Position numbers and translations under genes: made by a program. 64,000 nucleotides of DNA from Dryas octopetala (lineage: Eukaryota; Streptophyta; Magnoliopsida; Rosales; Rosaceae). Shown one piece after another: positions 41,584 through 53,007 of the stretch. Below the pieces are notes generated by a model that saw nothing but the letters and a program-made list of their open reading frames with translations, was not told where the DNA came from and ran no database searches. The stretch's first letter is position 1. Each line of letters starts with the position of its first letter. The stretch covers positions 15,934,001 through 15,998,000 of the forward strand of contig OY992835.1 in assembly GCA_963921425.1 (NCBI GenBank). The letters run 5' to 3'.

Positions 41584-42642
41584 GGACTCCTTTTTAGTGG
41601 GTTAATGGGCTTTTAATGCCTGCTCTATCAATGGCTCAGCTTAGTCCTAGACTTGTACTACATATATACAGTCTATACATATAACAGACAGAGCCCACAC
41701 AGAGAGATATGAGAGCAAATTGTGGCTTTAAAGAAGAGGGGTTCTAGGGGCTTCCAGTGTTGCAGAAGATAGCAAAGAGCATTTTTTTTCTTTTTAAGAG
41801 AGAGAGAAGCATAACACTCAAAAGGGTATTGAAAGAAAGAAAAGCGTTTCAAAAAAAAAAAAAAAGGAAGAGATTCACGGGGTTGTCAGTGCGCATCTTT
41901 CATTTGTAGTACACGTTGCTCCAGAAAGTTGAAATTTTTAAGTAAGAGGGAAGAGGTAGTAGTGTTTTTTGTTGTTGTGGGTTTGCCAAGTTAGAGAGTA
42001 AGTGGACAAAGTGTTTGTGAATTCGGCGCTTTGTTTGAATTTTAAGATTCAAGAAGGAAGGTGGGGTTTTGTCTGGGTTAGTGTCTCTCTCTTTTTGGTG
42101 AAATGTTACTGCAATTTTTTTTTTTTTTTTTGCTCCATAAGCTCTTCTCACCTTTTATGCTTTGTCTGTAATTCTTGTTTGTTTACTTGGGGGTGAGTTT
42201 TTGAAGCTTATATTATAATGATTTGAAGCTCTGCATCTTTCTGTGACACTTTTTGTCCTGTAATACAGTTCTTCACGGGGTGCTGTCAGAATTTCGTAAA
42301 GAAAAAATGCAATATTTATCCAAATTTATTTTTAAGGTTTTGATGCCTTTTGTTTGATAATCGTTTGCTCCACACTTCTCTGCTTGCAACCTGTAAAGAT
42401 TCTGAGAGAGCTTGCAGAGCCTTTCTGCTCTATTAGCTCCACCACTTGGTTTGGATTTAGTATTTCAAACATTTTTAACATTCCTTGGAAATGACTCTCT
42501 CCTAGTTTCTCACTCCAAATTATAGAGAATGAAAATGCGATAGCTACTAGGGTCTGTTTGGTTCTTTTCTGAATGCACACACCACTTTGCTCTTGACTCA
42601 CTTCATAACATTCCCTTTCTCTTTCTAGGACTCTCGACACTT

Positions 42643-42644
<2 letters not shown>

Positions 42645-42730
<86 letters not shown>
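42645..42730 (+). repeat. (TC)43 microsatellite in the IQD leader
   Basis: 86 bp of perfect TC repeat, 160 bp before the ATG, in the leader or its intron close to the acceptor. Confidence 0.92.
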
Positions 42731-42734
<4 letters not shown>

Positions 42735-42890
42735 GTTTCTCACTCCGCATTTGGTGGTTTGTTAGTGTTTGTTTCTACATAAACTCCATCTGGGGTCTTT
42801 GACTTGGTGCTTACTAAACCCTTTGGCTCCTTTTTTTCTTTCTCTCTCCAGTTTGTAACTCTACATATTCTAGAGAGAGGAACCAAAAAC

Positions 42891-44803
42891 ATGGGGAGGG
42901 CAACAAGGTGGTTGAAGGGTTTTCTGGGGATGAAGAAAGAGAAAGACCATGTTGGCAATCCAAGTCCTCAGAATAGTGACCGCAAAGAGAAGAAGAGGTG
43001 GAGTTTTGCCAAGCCAGGGAAAGATACAAGTAAAATTGTTCATGTTTCAGCTAATCTTTCACAGAATGGTAATGTTCCTGCCCCTGACTCTGCTTGGCTC
43101 AGATCCTATCTTGCTGAGTCAGAGAAGGAACAAAACAAGCACGCAATTGCCGTGGCGGCGGCCACGGCTGCCGCTGCTGATGCGGCCGTGGCCGCCGCAC
43201 AGGCCGCGGTGGCGGTTGTTAGGTTGACAAGCCAGGGCGGTGGTGGTGGGTTCATGTTTGGCAAAAGAGAGAAATGGGCTGCAATGAAGATTCAGACTGT
43301 TTTCAGAGGCTATTTGGTGAGTGGGGTTTTCATTTTTTTATTTGGTTCTTCAAATTACTAAATTGGTATGTCTGTCTGATTTGAAAGTTTAACAAATCTA
43401 ACCATGTTTTGGTTGTTATTATGAAGTACTTTTCTTAGTTCTTACTTCTATGGCTGCTCTCAAAAAGTTGTAAATTTGTTTCCCAATCTTCTAATGGAAT
43501 AGTAGTACAGTACGAACGACCGTTTCCTTGGTTTTTGAAGCTGCTAGATTTGTTTTTCCACCTGTTGTTGTTGACTTGGCCAATCATTCTTAATGCTTAA
43601 AAGCTTGTGAAATTGTTTCCAAATCCTATGGAACAGTATTAACAATTTTCCTTGTATTTTCTATCATTGGTTTGCCAAATAGGGTCATGATTTGAGTTTC
43701 TGTGAGCCGCCCATTTGTTGAATGCATTTGTGTTGTGATTTCTGCTCCCCTGCTATTTCTAGCAATGCTTTCTCTTCTAAAGCTGCACAACTTGGGCTAC
43801 TACTTGACCAAATTTATGTATGAACTGGCTGGCCAAACTTACCAATTTGTTTTGGTAAATACTAAATACTTAGAGCAGTGTTGTATTGAATCTAAAATTG
43901 GTTTTGACTTCAGGCCCGAAAGGCGCACAGAGCTCTTAAGGGACTGGTTAAGTTGCAGGCTCTTGTTAGAGGCTATCTGGTTCGAAAACGGGCTGCTGCT
44001 ACTCTTCATGGTATGCAAGCTCTAATAAGAGCACAGACAGCTGTCCGGTACCAGCGAGCACGTCGTTCTTTCAATAAAGAGAACCGGTTCATACCTGAAT
44101 TCAATTCCCGGAAATCCGTTGTAAGTTCTAATTTCATAACATCCATTTGATCACATTTTACATTTTGTTCATAGTGTTGGTCTTACTAATTTTATGGTCT
44201 AATCATTTGCAGGAAAGATTTGATGAAACAAGAAGTGAATATTATAGCAGGAGGCTGTCTGCAACTTATGAAGCTTCCCATAATGGCTATGATGAATTAA
44301 GCCCAAAAATAGTTGAAATTGACACATACAAAACCAGATCAAGGTCTCGGAGATTCAACTCTGCATTGTCTGACCTGCCTTACCAAACCATTTCATCTCC
44401 CCTGCCATGCCCAATTCCGAGTCGAATTTCTGTGCCTGATAGCCAGCAGCTGCAAGATTTTGAATGGTACTTCAATGGGGATGAATGCAAGTTATCTACT
44501 GCCCATTGCACTCCCCGGTTTGCCAACTCTTTTCGGTCCAATGCTCCGAGTACACCAGCCAAGAGTGTTTGTGGAGACAGCTTCTTTAGGCCTTACTCAA
44601 ACTGCCCAAACTATATGTCAAGCACTCAGTCATTCAAGGCCAAATCGAGGTCACACAGTGCCCCGAAGCAAAGGCCGGAACCAGGCCCTAAGAAGAGGCT
44701 TTCGCTCAATGAAGTAATGGCAGCAAGAAACAGCATAAGTACCATTCGAATGCATCGATCATCATGTAACCAGGTCCAAGAAGAAGAAGTCTTCAACTGT
44801 TGA
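42891..44803 (+). CDS. IQD: IQD (IQ67-domain) calmodulin-binding protein
   Basis: Exons 42891-43316, 43914-44120 and 44213-44803 join in phase 0 and give 407 residues. IQD proteins are plant scaffolds that bind calmodulin and link it to microtubules, membranes or the nucleus. The IQ67 domain spans the first intron, as is usual for the family: [15 protein letters not shown] (about 128-142) then [20 protein letters not shown] and [20 protein letters not shown], with IQ motifs repeated 22-23 residues apart. The start [18 protein letters not shown] is the typical basic N-terminus. An Ala-rich stretch (about 85-107) precedes the domain. The C-terminal half is Ser/Pro/Arg-rich with [20 protein letters not shown] near the end, another family mark. 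Subgroup is likely IQD22-25, not certain. No damage seen. Confidence 0.92.
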
Positions 44804-47024
44804 TGATGCTGAAATGAAAAGGGTCCTCTGTCTTTGGTCAAAATCAGGGAGGACTTGCATAGCAGATGGTAAAAAAAAAAAAAAAACAGATTGGAGAGAG
44901 AGGATAAGAGCCTTTCCAATCTCCATGCCTTATTTTCCACTTTAGTATTAAAAACGAATAGGGTTAGAACACAGATTGCTTGTGTAAATTCTTTTTCCTT
45001 TCCTTTTTTTTTTTTTTTTTCTCAACAGTTTCTTTCAAATTGTGCCTTATGAGCAATGAGTCAATGTGATGAGAGGAGCTTCTGTTCTACATTTTAATTA
45101 ATTTTCTGAGTAAGAATCACAGTTTTTGGACTTGGAAAACAAGAACCATTCATGAGCTGTAAGCCAAAAGCTTCGAGCTTTTGAAGCAACAATGAAAAGA
45201 AAAATTATTAGGTGTATTTGATACACCGTCAGGTAATGTAACAAATTTAACATATAAGAGTAATGTTAGACGGTATATTTATATTAATAAAGTATAATAT
45301 TAATAATATTCACTCATATTATGATATGTTGGATTGATTACACCACGTAACAGTGTATCAGATATACAAAATAATTTCTCAAAAAGAAAAAAGTTATTGC
45401 CTTCACTATTCAACCAGCATGTCATTATGTGATAGGAAAATGGGAATTTACCATGATTACAAAAGAGACTGAATGCACAACTCTCAAGTTGTTTGTTTGA
45501 ATATGTAGAGCAGGAATGGGCAAAAATGATTTCATTTTGAAGCATTTTTTCCAAATCTGTAATGATAGTAGGTGGGTTCATTTTGTGGAGGCAGGGATAA
45601 GAATAAAATGGTTCAGAACATTATTGGAGCAGGAGCCTCATTTGCAGGAATTTGAAATCTGTTTGAATCCGTACTTTCCACCAAAGAGCTTAGCTTCCAT
45701 GAAGGTTCTTCCACCCCATTTAGCTAGCTTGATTTAATAATGTAGCCAGGGATCAGTGATATGGTTCTAGTTTGATTAGCAACATTTAAATGTAGTTAGT
45801 CCTGTCCCTTGTATTGGAAAAAATAGTATATGTTCCAGAAATAGCAAGAAAGACAGTGGTGGATTCAAAACTTCAAACAGCACCTTTGTAGATGAGAATG
45901 AGGATTCAGAAGTCATCATACTTATGGAACCGAGTACAAACAGAGATCAAAATTTATTGTATTTGACTGTCACATATAATTTTCTTCCTGCACACGATTT
46001 AATTGAGCTCACATGTATGTTGTCAGAAAAACTATATATAATGATTATGTGCCAACATTATTTCATTAATAAATCAATCACAATTAGTGTGTAAAAATTT
46101 GAGAGTTATTGATTAGTGGATATTTTTATAGTGGAGTCTATCTCAATATTAACCATTTAAGTTAATGGCTATACAATGAGGTCTCATTGACAATCATTGT
46201 CAACCCAATAATGGTTCATTGTGCAAAATGAACAGCTTTTTCGACAAAAAAAACTTGGACAGCTTTGTTTAGCATTACTCTTCCTCAATTAACAGGAGAT
46301 TCTCAATGTTGTGTATAACATCCTACTTTACTTCTGTCTAGAGCCTTTATCCCATATTGTGGCATACAATGTATATTGTTGTTAACATAATGTTCTCTTA
46401 TTTGATACTTTGACGAAATAAGTATTTATATTGTTAGATTATAAATAAGCATGATATAAGAAAAACCATACCTAGCAAATTGGTAATATTCACATTTAAT
46501 CAGCCTAAACAATTTATGTTATTAGACTATCTGACAAATTTTTCATTATTTCTAAATTTCTAATTATATATTAGGGTGAAAAGGAGGGATGATCATTTGA
46601 TTCATTTTTTATTAAGGCTATGGTCATAGGCTTTTTTTTTTGTTTGACCACATGGTCATAGGCTTTCATTAGTCTTTTAGACTTGCATGGATTTTAAATT
46701 TCTTATCAACAATGATTAGGGCTATGATCTGATTGATGGGTTTCTGGGTTGGAACTGGTGGGTTGTTGGATTGCTTGCATCAGCATCATCTTATGATGTG
46801 AAATGATGGCCCACGAGAGGTTTGTTCTGGTAAAAACATCATAATTATGAATAAAGGGCAGTTTGGGAATTTGAGCCGGTCTTTGACTCAATCCTTTTCC
46901 TTCCTTACTTAAGCCATACATCATCATCCACATCTTCGTGCAGCGTGTCGGTCAGTTTTGTGCTCACACATTCATCATTATCCCACGCCTGCCCCTCATC
47001 ATGATTTCCTTTTCCCCGGGGGAG
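44804..47024. other. IQD 3' flank and spacer
   Basis: 44804-45120 is the likely 3' untranslated region, with A- and T-tracts. The rest is AT-rich. A 73-codon frame at 45516-45737 has no recognisable domain. No RNA gene or transposase seen. Confidence 0.45.
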
Positions 47025-47454
47025 GGGGGGTATTCAGACCACCCAATTTTGCCGAGTAGACCACCCCCTAAATTTTTGCCCATTTTTTCCTATTTTTCCC
47101 CTGCATACCCATTCTCCAGATTTTGGCCGGCCACCTCTCCCGCTGCCGGCGTGACCCACCCTCCAGATATTAAGAAGACATGGCTGCTGGGAGGGGTGGG
47201 GTTGCAGTCACACCGGCGACTGGGAGGGGTGGGGTTGCGTCGGCCACCCATGGTGGTCCGGTGAGGCGGGAGGCAGAGAGAAGGAGGCAGAGAGAGGGGA
47301 GAGAGAGGGGAGATAGAGTGGGTCGCACCGGCGGTGGGGAGGGGGTGGGGTTGCGCCGGCGGCGGGAAGGGGTGGCCGGCCAAAATCTGGAGAATGGGCA
47401 AAAATTTAGGGGGGTGGTCAACTCAGCAAAATTGGGTGGTCTGAATAGCCCCCC
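47025..47454. mobile_element. GC-rich TIR element (non-autonomous)
   Basis: Inverted ends of about 110 bp: GGGGGG(C)TATTCAGACCACC, then CAATTTTGC-GAGT-GACCACC, CCTAAATTTTTGCCCAT and CTCCAGATTTTGGCCGGCCACC from both sides. The inside repeats GGGAGGGGTGGGGTTGC three times and GAGAGAGGGG. Overlapping frames are by-products of the composition. The target duplication is not certain; TTTCCTTT occurs near both ends. Confidence 0.75.
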
Positions 47455-47526
47455 TTTCCTTTCGTATCACATTTTACGGACGGATGAAACGACAAGTCGT
47501 TATTCTAAATCAACAAACGTGATTAG

Positions 47527-47770
47527 TATGGGTGGGCATTAACCCGTCCAAGCTGATGCTCCAACCGACTCACCGACAAAAAAATCCAAAGCCGACCCAA
47601 CCCGATAGACGCCGGTTTGGTTTTGAGTTTCGTCCTCTACCGAGAGAGAGAGTATGATAGAGACCCATACAAAAGAGAGATAGAGACCAGGCGAGAAAGA
47701 GTGGCGTAGTGCCATTTTTTTCGGCAAGACAGAGAGAGACAGAGACCTAGGCAAGAGAGAGAGAGACCCA

Positions 47771-47810
<40 letters not shown>

Positions 47811-47935
47811 GCTTTGTCGACTTTACCGAACCCTGACCGCTCTGACCACCATTTTGACTAACCTAAACCCACTCTGACCAATGGTTGTGTGAGCAATGGC
47901 GGATTGAGCCCCAAGCTGACTGCCACCCACTCCTA
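47527..47935. mobile_element. hAT-type non-autonomous element
   Basis: 409 bp flanked by a perfect 8-bp direct repeat GTGATTAG (47519-47526 and 47936-47943), the hAT size. Short inverted ends TATGGGTGGGC and TAGGAGTGGGTGG. The inside is rich in GAGAGA, including (GA)n at 47774-47807. Inserted about 70 bp after the GC-rich TIR element. No coding content. Confidence 0.8.
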
Positions 47936-47943
47936 GTGATTAG

Positions 47944-50900
47944 AGGGAAAACGGGCATCTAGACCTAATATAAATTGATGAATGCTATCCACCTTTTCAT
48001 TTTCATCTTTTCTTTATACCTTTTTACTTTCTTTCATATTTCTTCTAATTCATAGTGTACTTCATGATTAGAATTGTTCTTTTTTTTTTTTTTTTTTATG
48101 TAAAGGTCATTTTTTAAAAAAATAACAAAATTGAAAATTGATTCATCATTTAACTGTTATCAAATGAATCTATATGTTATCAAAACTGTATATATATATA
48201 TATATTTTTTTTTTTTTAGTTGGAGAGAGTGTAGATCGAACTTGGGTGCATTGTAGGTAATTATATGGTCTTTCCAACTTGGTTATCCAACAACTGTAAA
48301 CTGTATATTTATTTGGTAATAGTTTGATGACTAAATAATTTTCAATTTAATTAATTTTTTTACAAAGATAATCTTTACAAAGTTATCTAAAAAATGAACA
48401 GTTCGAATCATAAATTTATACTGCACATTAGAAGAAAAAAAAAAAGATAACTAGCATTTCTTTATAGAGTTGGAGAGAATGCAATTTGCTTTCTAATAAT
48501 TTAATTTCTAAATAAAATTTTAAAATAATATCTTTGAATAAGAATCTGTTTTGTAATTATTAAATTAGATTAGAATGGATGATTAAGTAAATACTTTAAA
48601 AAATGTTACATATTCATGAATTTGTCGATCACCTTTTATTTCCACCTTTTGTCCATTTGTATTTCCATGACTGCTTTGGCTTTTCATGTACAACCTTTAG
48701 CTCCTTGTTCATTTATAAATCTCATTAAAAACAATAATACAATTCCAAAAAAGAACATAAAGTGTATCAAAGTTCAAAAGTACTGGAAAAAAAAAAAAAA
48801 AAAAAAAAAAAAAAGGTGTATCGAAGGCTGCAATTTTTGGCACCCGATCCTTCTAAAGTCCTCATTGTTTGTGAAATGGATGTTGTTCTACTTTTGATAA
48901 AGCCAAATAGATTCCACATTTCCACATCTCACCAAAGTTACTACAAATCCTTTAATTGTTTTTAATATTGTCAAAGTTACTGCAAATCTTTAATGTTATA
49001 CGTGGGGAGGCTTCTTTTGCATGAGAAGCTTTACGTATAAAGTTAAATTCACCAATAATCAAATATCTTTCTTCTTTTTTTCTTGAAAAAATGGGACTTT
49101 ATTTATAGTTAGATAGAAGTACAATAGTTAGCTAGTCAATGAGCTAGGACTGTCCTCAACCTAGACATGAAAATTAGTAAACCAAAACATATATGGTAAC
49201 AAAAAGATGTGATTACAATTATAAGGGACAAATTGAAAAAGTACATAAATTATTTTACCATGAACCCTGACTCAAATGACATGAATAAATGACTTAGGTT
49301 TTCCGCTTTTTTTTTTTTTTTTACTCGTTCCAATTTTAACTATTTATTACTTATAACATAAGAGTTCATGTAAAGACATAACCCGTACACATTTAAAATA
49401 TATTATAAATCAATTTTCTCTTTTACTCACATATCTTTAGATTTACAATATATAATTCAGATTAAAAGTTAAGTAAAATAAGTAGGGGATCCGAATTTGA
49501 ATGTAAACATTGCATTAGAACTTATAATATATAATATTTTGGTCTTTTCCTCATTGCTATTTAATTTCGAATTAGATGTTCTAATATCAATAAAATGTAA
49601 ACTAATATTCTCTAATTAGATATTTGATTGACATATTATTTTATGAGATTGTGAATATGCAACTACACATATATTCAAACAAGTTTAGTTAACATGTTAT
49701 CAAGAAAACATATCCCGTCAAATATGAACAGTAAACAAACATATAAATGACAACAGGTTAAACCACAAATGTTTGAACAGAAAAATAAGAGACGTTGAGA
49801 ACTGCAAACAAGATTAGTTAAAATATTCCCCCGCTAATAAACCAGTATGTCTCTTCTGAATTTCTGATTCAAACACTGAAACCACAAGTCTTTTTATACA
49901 ATTTGTTTCAAAAAAGCACTTCCCACGAGGACAGGAAGGTCGAATATGTTTGGTTGAGCGGCTATGCTTTCGTCACATCTCATCTCATTGTGCTTTTTGA
50001 ACAACTAAAAATAAGCACCAAGATTTCAAAAGCATTAAGATAATCGCTCCTTGTTTTAAATTTTAATCGATTCAAATATCTGAGTAATAAATGCAAATAT
50101 TGTGGGATTAGTTTAATTACTTTCTAGAGCTTTGTGGGTTTGAAAGATTATTTAATTAGTCAAAAGTCGCATGCATTAATCACCGTACAGATTTCCACTT
50201 GGACTTTTCTGTGTTTCAAAAACCATTACACGTTATCTTTGGCCTCTCGATCACAAGTCTCATGTGCAAAGCACTATTCAAAGGAAAGTGCTTCACCGCC
50301 ATTGCTTCACTCCCTAATTGTCCTTTTGTCGGTACGTTGGGGTCTTTCGACTTAGATAAGGTTTTGTTTGGCTTCTCAATGCATAACAAGTTCACTACAA
50401 TCACTACCCAAGTCTTTAATTTGACCGACTAATTGATCTACGTACCCTCTTTGATGAGGTTTGAATAGAAATATGTATTTTCAAAAACTTTTGACTTTAT
50501 GGGTAACATCCCCAATCTTAATGATGTTCAAAAATTTATTTGTACATCAAGGAAACCGATCCATTCATTACATTAATCCAACCAATTTGAATCGGTTTTC
50601 TTTTTTTTTTTGGTCCAATTGAATTGGATTTGACTTGATTGGATTCTTTTTTGATATTGAGGATAAAATTTGACTAAATTGAGTGTAAAAATTAATTACT
50701 ATACAGATATTCGCATGGGATACAGACAGATTTAATGATTCAAAAATTATACTCTAAAATATAAAAAGGTGAACCAATCATCCAACAGCTCACATATGTC
50801 TTTGTGGCTATGTGGTGCCAGCACCATAATACAATCCATTGAAGTAATCCAACCTTAACTTGTGATCAAATTTTAAAAAAACCATGTGTTGTCACATTAT

Positions 50901-51803
50901 GAATGACCGAAAGTGTAAACTACAATGTAGCATATAGCATGAATAATCAGTAATGTCAAATACTTTGATTAAATTAAAGTGACTTAACAGTCTTAACTCA
51001 AATGGTAAAGAATGGTAGAGTAATGAGATATGATTATATTATTTCAGTGAGAAAAAATAAATAAAGCTTTAAACTACTTGGTCTTGGAGTGTGTCAACAC
51101 GAAGCTAGTATTGGCATACAAGAAGCAATTTCATAATTTCTGTTAGCTAACGAAAAATAAAATAAAAATAAAAGAGAGAAAATTTAAAAACATATGGTAC
51201 GTATAGAATAATCAATAATGCACTATACGTACGTTGGGCTTGTCCTCGCTGTCAGCCCACAGCTTCAAGAAAGTTTTGGTTGATAAGCTTTCAGCCCAAA
51301 TAATCAAGTGATGTCGCCTTCTTACTTACTTGGGCCATGACCATGGATTGATGTTTTAAAAGTGATCCAAGCCTAATAATTTGGGCCATTATTTTTAGGT
51401 GTGTTTGCAATCAATTCAGCTTACAAGTATTGGTGTTTTAAATTTCTTATACTGGTGTTTTAAATTTTTACATGTAAGTATGTAACATATATTTAAAAGA
51501 CATTTGTATAATTATCATGTTAATGTTATTATCAAATATAACCGGAGTAACAAGGGAGGTAAAGTCCCTTGTGAATTCCCTAAACTCGATGTGAGTTGCA
51601 TGTCTTTGACCGGTCCAAGAGATTAGTCTGATGCGCGAAAATTGGCTCAAGACATCCTATATTACCAAATATAATTGAATAACAATGATAATAGCGGATC
51701 AATTGTCAACATTGTCGATTGACCGACAACTTATACTCTTCAATCGACAACTTAAAACTGTACCGCATGAAATATTTTCTTGTGTTAGGCCGTTCAATCT
51801 TTA
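47944..51803. other. Long AT-rich gene-free stretch
   Basis: Holds a decayed copy of the shared MITE block at 48300-48420 (ACAAAGATAATCTTTACAAA, AAAAAATGAACAGTTCGAATC), an A-run of about 28 at 48786-48813 and T-tracts at 48080 and 49308. No frame with protein-like content; frames near 50134-50432 are unconvincing. 51240-51400 contains several GGGC(C/T) blocks of unknown meaning. Confidence 0.5.
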
Positions 51804-52248
51804 GGACATTTCGTTTAGTACGTCGGACTGTACTGATTAATTTATATCGGATAGTATTAATTTATTCCGAAGAGTATTAACTGTTTATCTAGAATATTAT
51901 TAGGCGTTTGGTACTGTTTTGAATAAACAATATGACTAAGTTATATTGTGTTTGGTGCTCCATCGGATAGCAGCAGGTCAAACTTTTTTTTTTTGATAAC
52001 TTAGTGAAAATTGAAATTCATATGACAAATTATTTTTGGCAAGATTCATATGACAATAAATTTTTTTTCTTATGTTTTTGCCAAGATCTATAGGACAAGA
52101 TGATATGAACTAACTCATTCTCATAATTGAATAAATTTAAAAGAAATGATAAGAAAAGTAATCAGACACCATGCATAGAAGAGAAAATATATAAATAAAG
52201 AGAAGATGAAGAGAGAAGAATAGAGAAGAAGCAAAAAGAAGCATATTG

Positions 52249-52281
<33 letters not shown>

Positions 52282-52571
52282 GAAGAGAATTACTTGTGGA
52301 GAACATAGCATAGAATAACCTTAGGAAGAAGAAAATGAAAATAGGTCTGTTGGTTTTCACGTAAAAAAAGTGTTTTTGTTTTTCCAAGTATTTATAATTA
52401 AGCGTGTATTATCTAATTCAAGGTGTGTAGGTTGTATTAGTTAGTAAGAAAAAGAGAGTATTAAAAGCCTAGTTTGATTTATATAGTCAAATAATTAAAT
52501 AATATAAGTTGACACCAAACAACTGACATGCAATATTTACTCCAGTCTAATGCAGTGTACCAAACATGTCC
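51804..52571. mobile_element. Possible non-autonomous TIR element
   Basis: The ends resemble each other as imperfect inverted repeats: left GGACATTTCGTTTAGTACG followed by CGGACTGTACTG; right, read inward, GGACATGTTTGGTACACTG followed by CATTAGACTGGAGT. About 768 bp, AT-rich inside with (GA)n at 52252-52276. It ends 293 bp before the next gene's ATG, so it probably contributes to that promoter. Target duplication not resolved. Confidence 0.45.
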
Positions 52572-52863
52572 CAAAATTGTTATTTAGATATGAATTATAT
52601 TATCCACGTCAGAATAACCAGTTTTGGAGCCGTTGCAAACCTGGCAATTCCAACGGTCATAAATTTCAAAATGAAGGGTATATATGGGAATCTCCAACGG
52701 TCGTCTCCACGCTCTTCCTTCACAGTTGAAGTTCACAACCGAAGTGTTTTGTGTTTTCCCTCTCATTTTTGCAACGCAAACAAATACTAGACCACTCTGA
52801 GCGCCAGAAATATACACATCCAGTGTTAGTCTGTGACCAAGAAACAAGAAAGAAGGCAAAGAA

Positions 52864-52948
52864 ATGGAGGGTACTGACAAGGGTTTTTCATCAATTCAAA
52901 GTTCAACGCCCACAAATCCCTCTGTAACTCAAAAACCCTCTTCATCTG

Positions 52949-53007
<59 letters not shown>

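Noticed and set aside
45516-45737. 73-codon open frame after the IQD gene
   Set aside because: No recognisable domain and no promoter or splice support.
46938-47542. Open frames of 83-120 codons on both strands
   Set aside because: They follow from the GC-rich repeats of the TIR element at 47025-47454.
50134-50432. Overlapping open frames of 62-77 codons
   Set aside because: Three frames on both strands with no conserved features.
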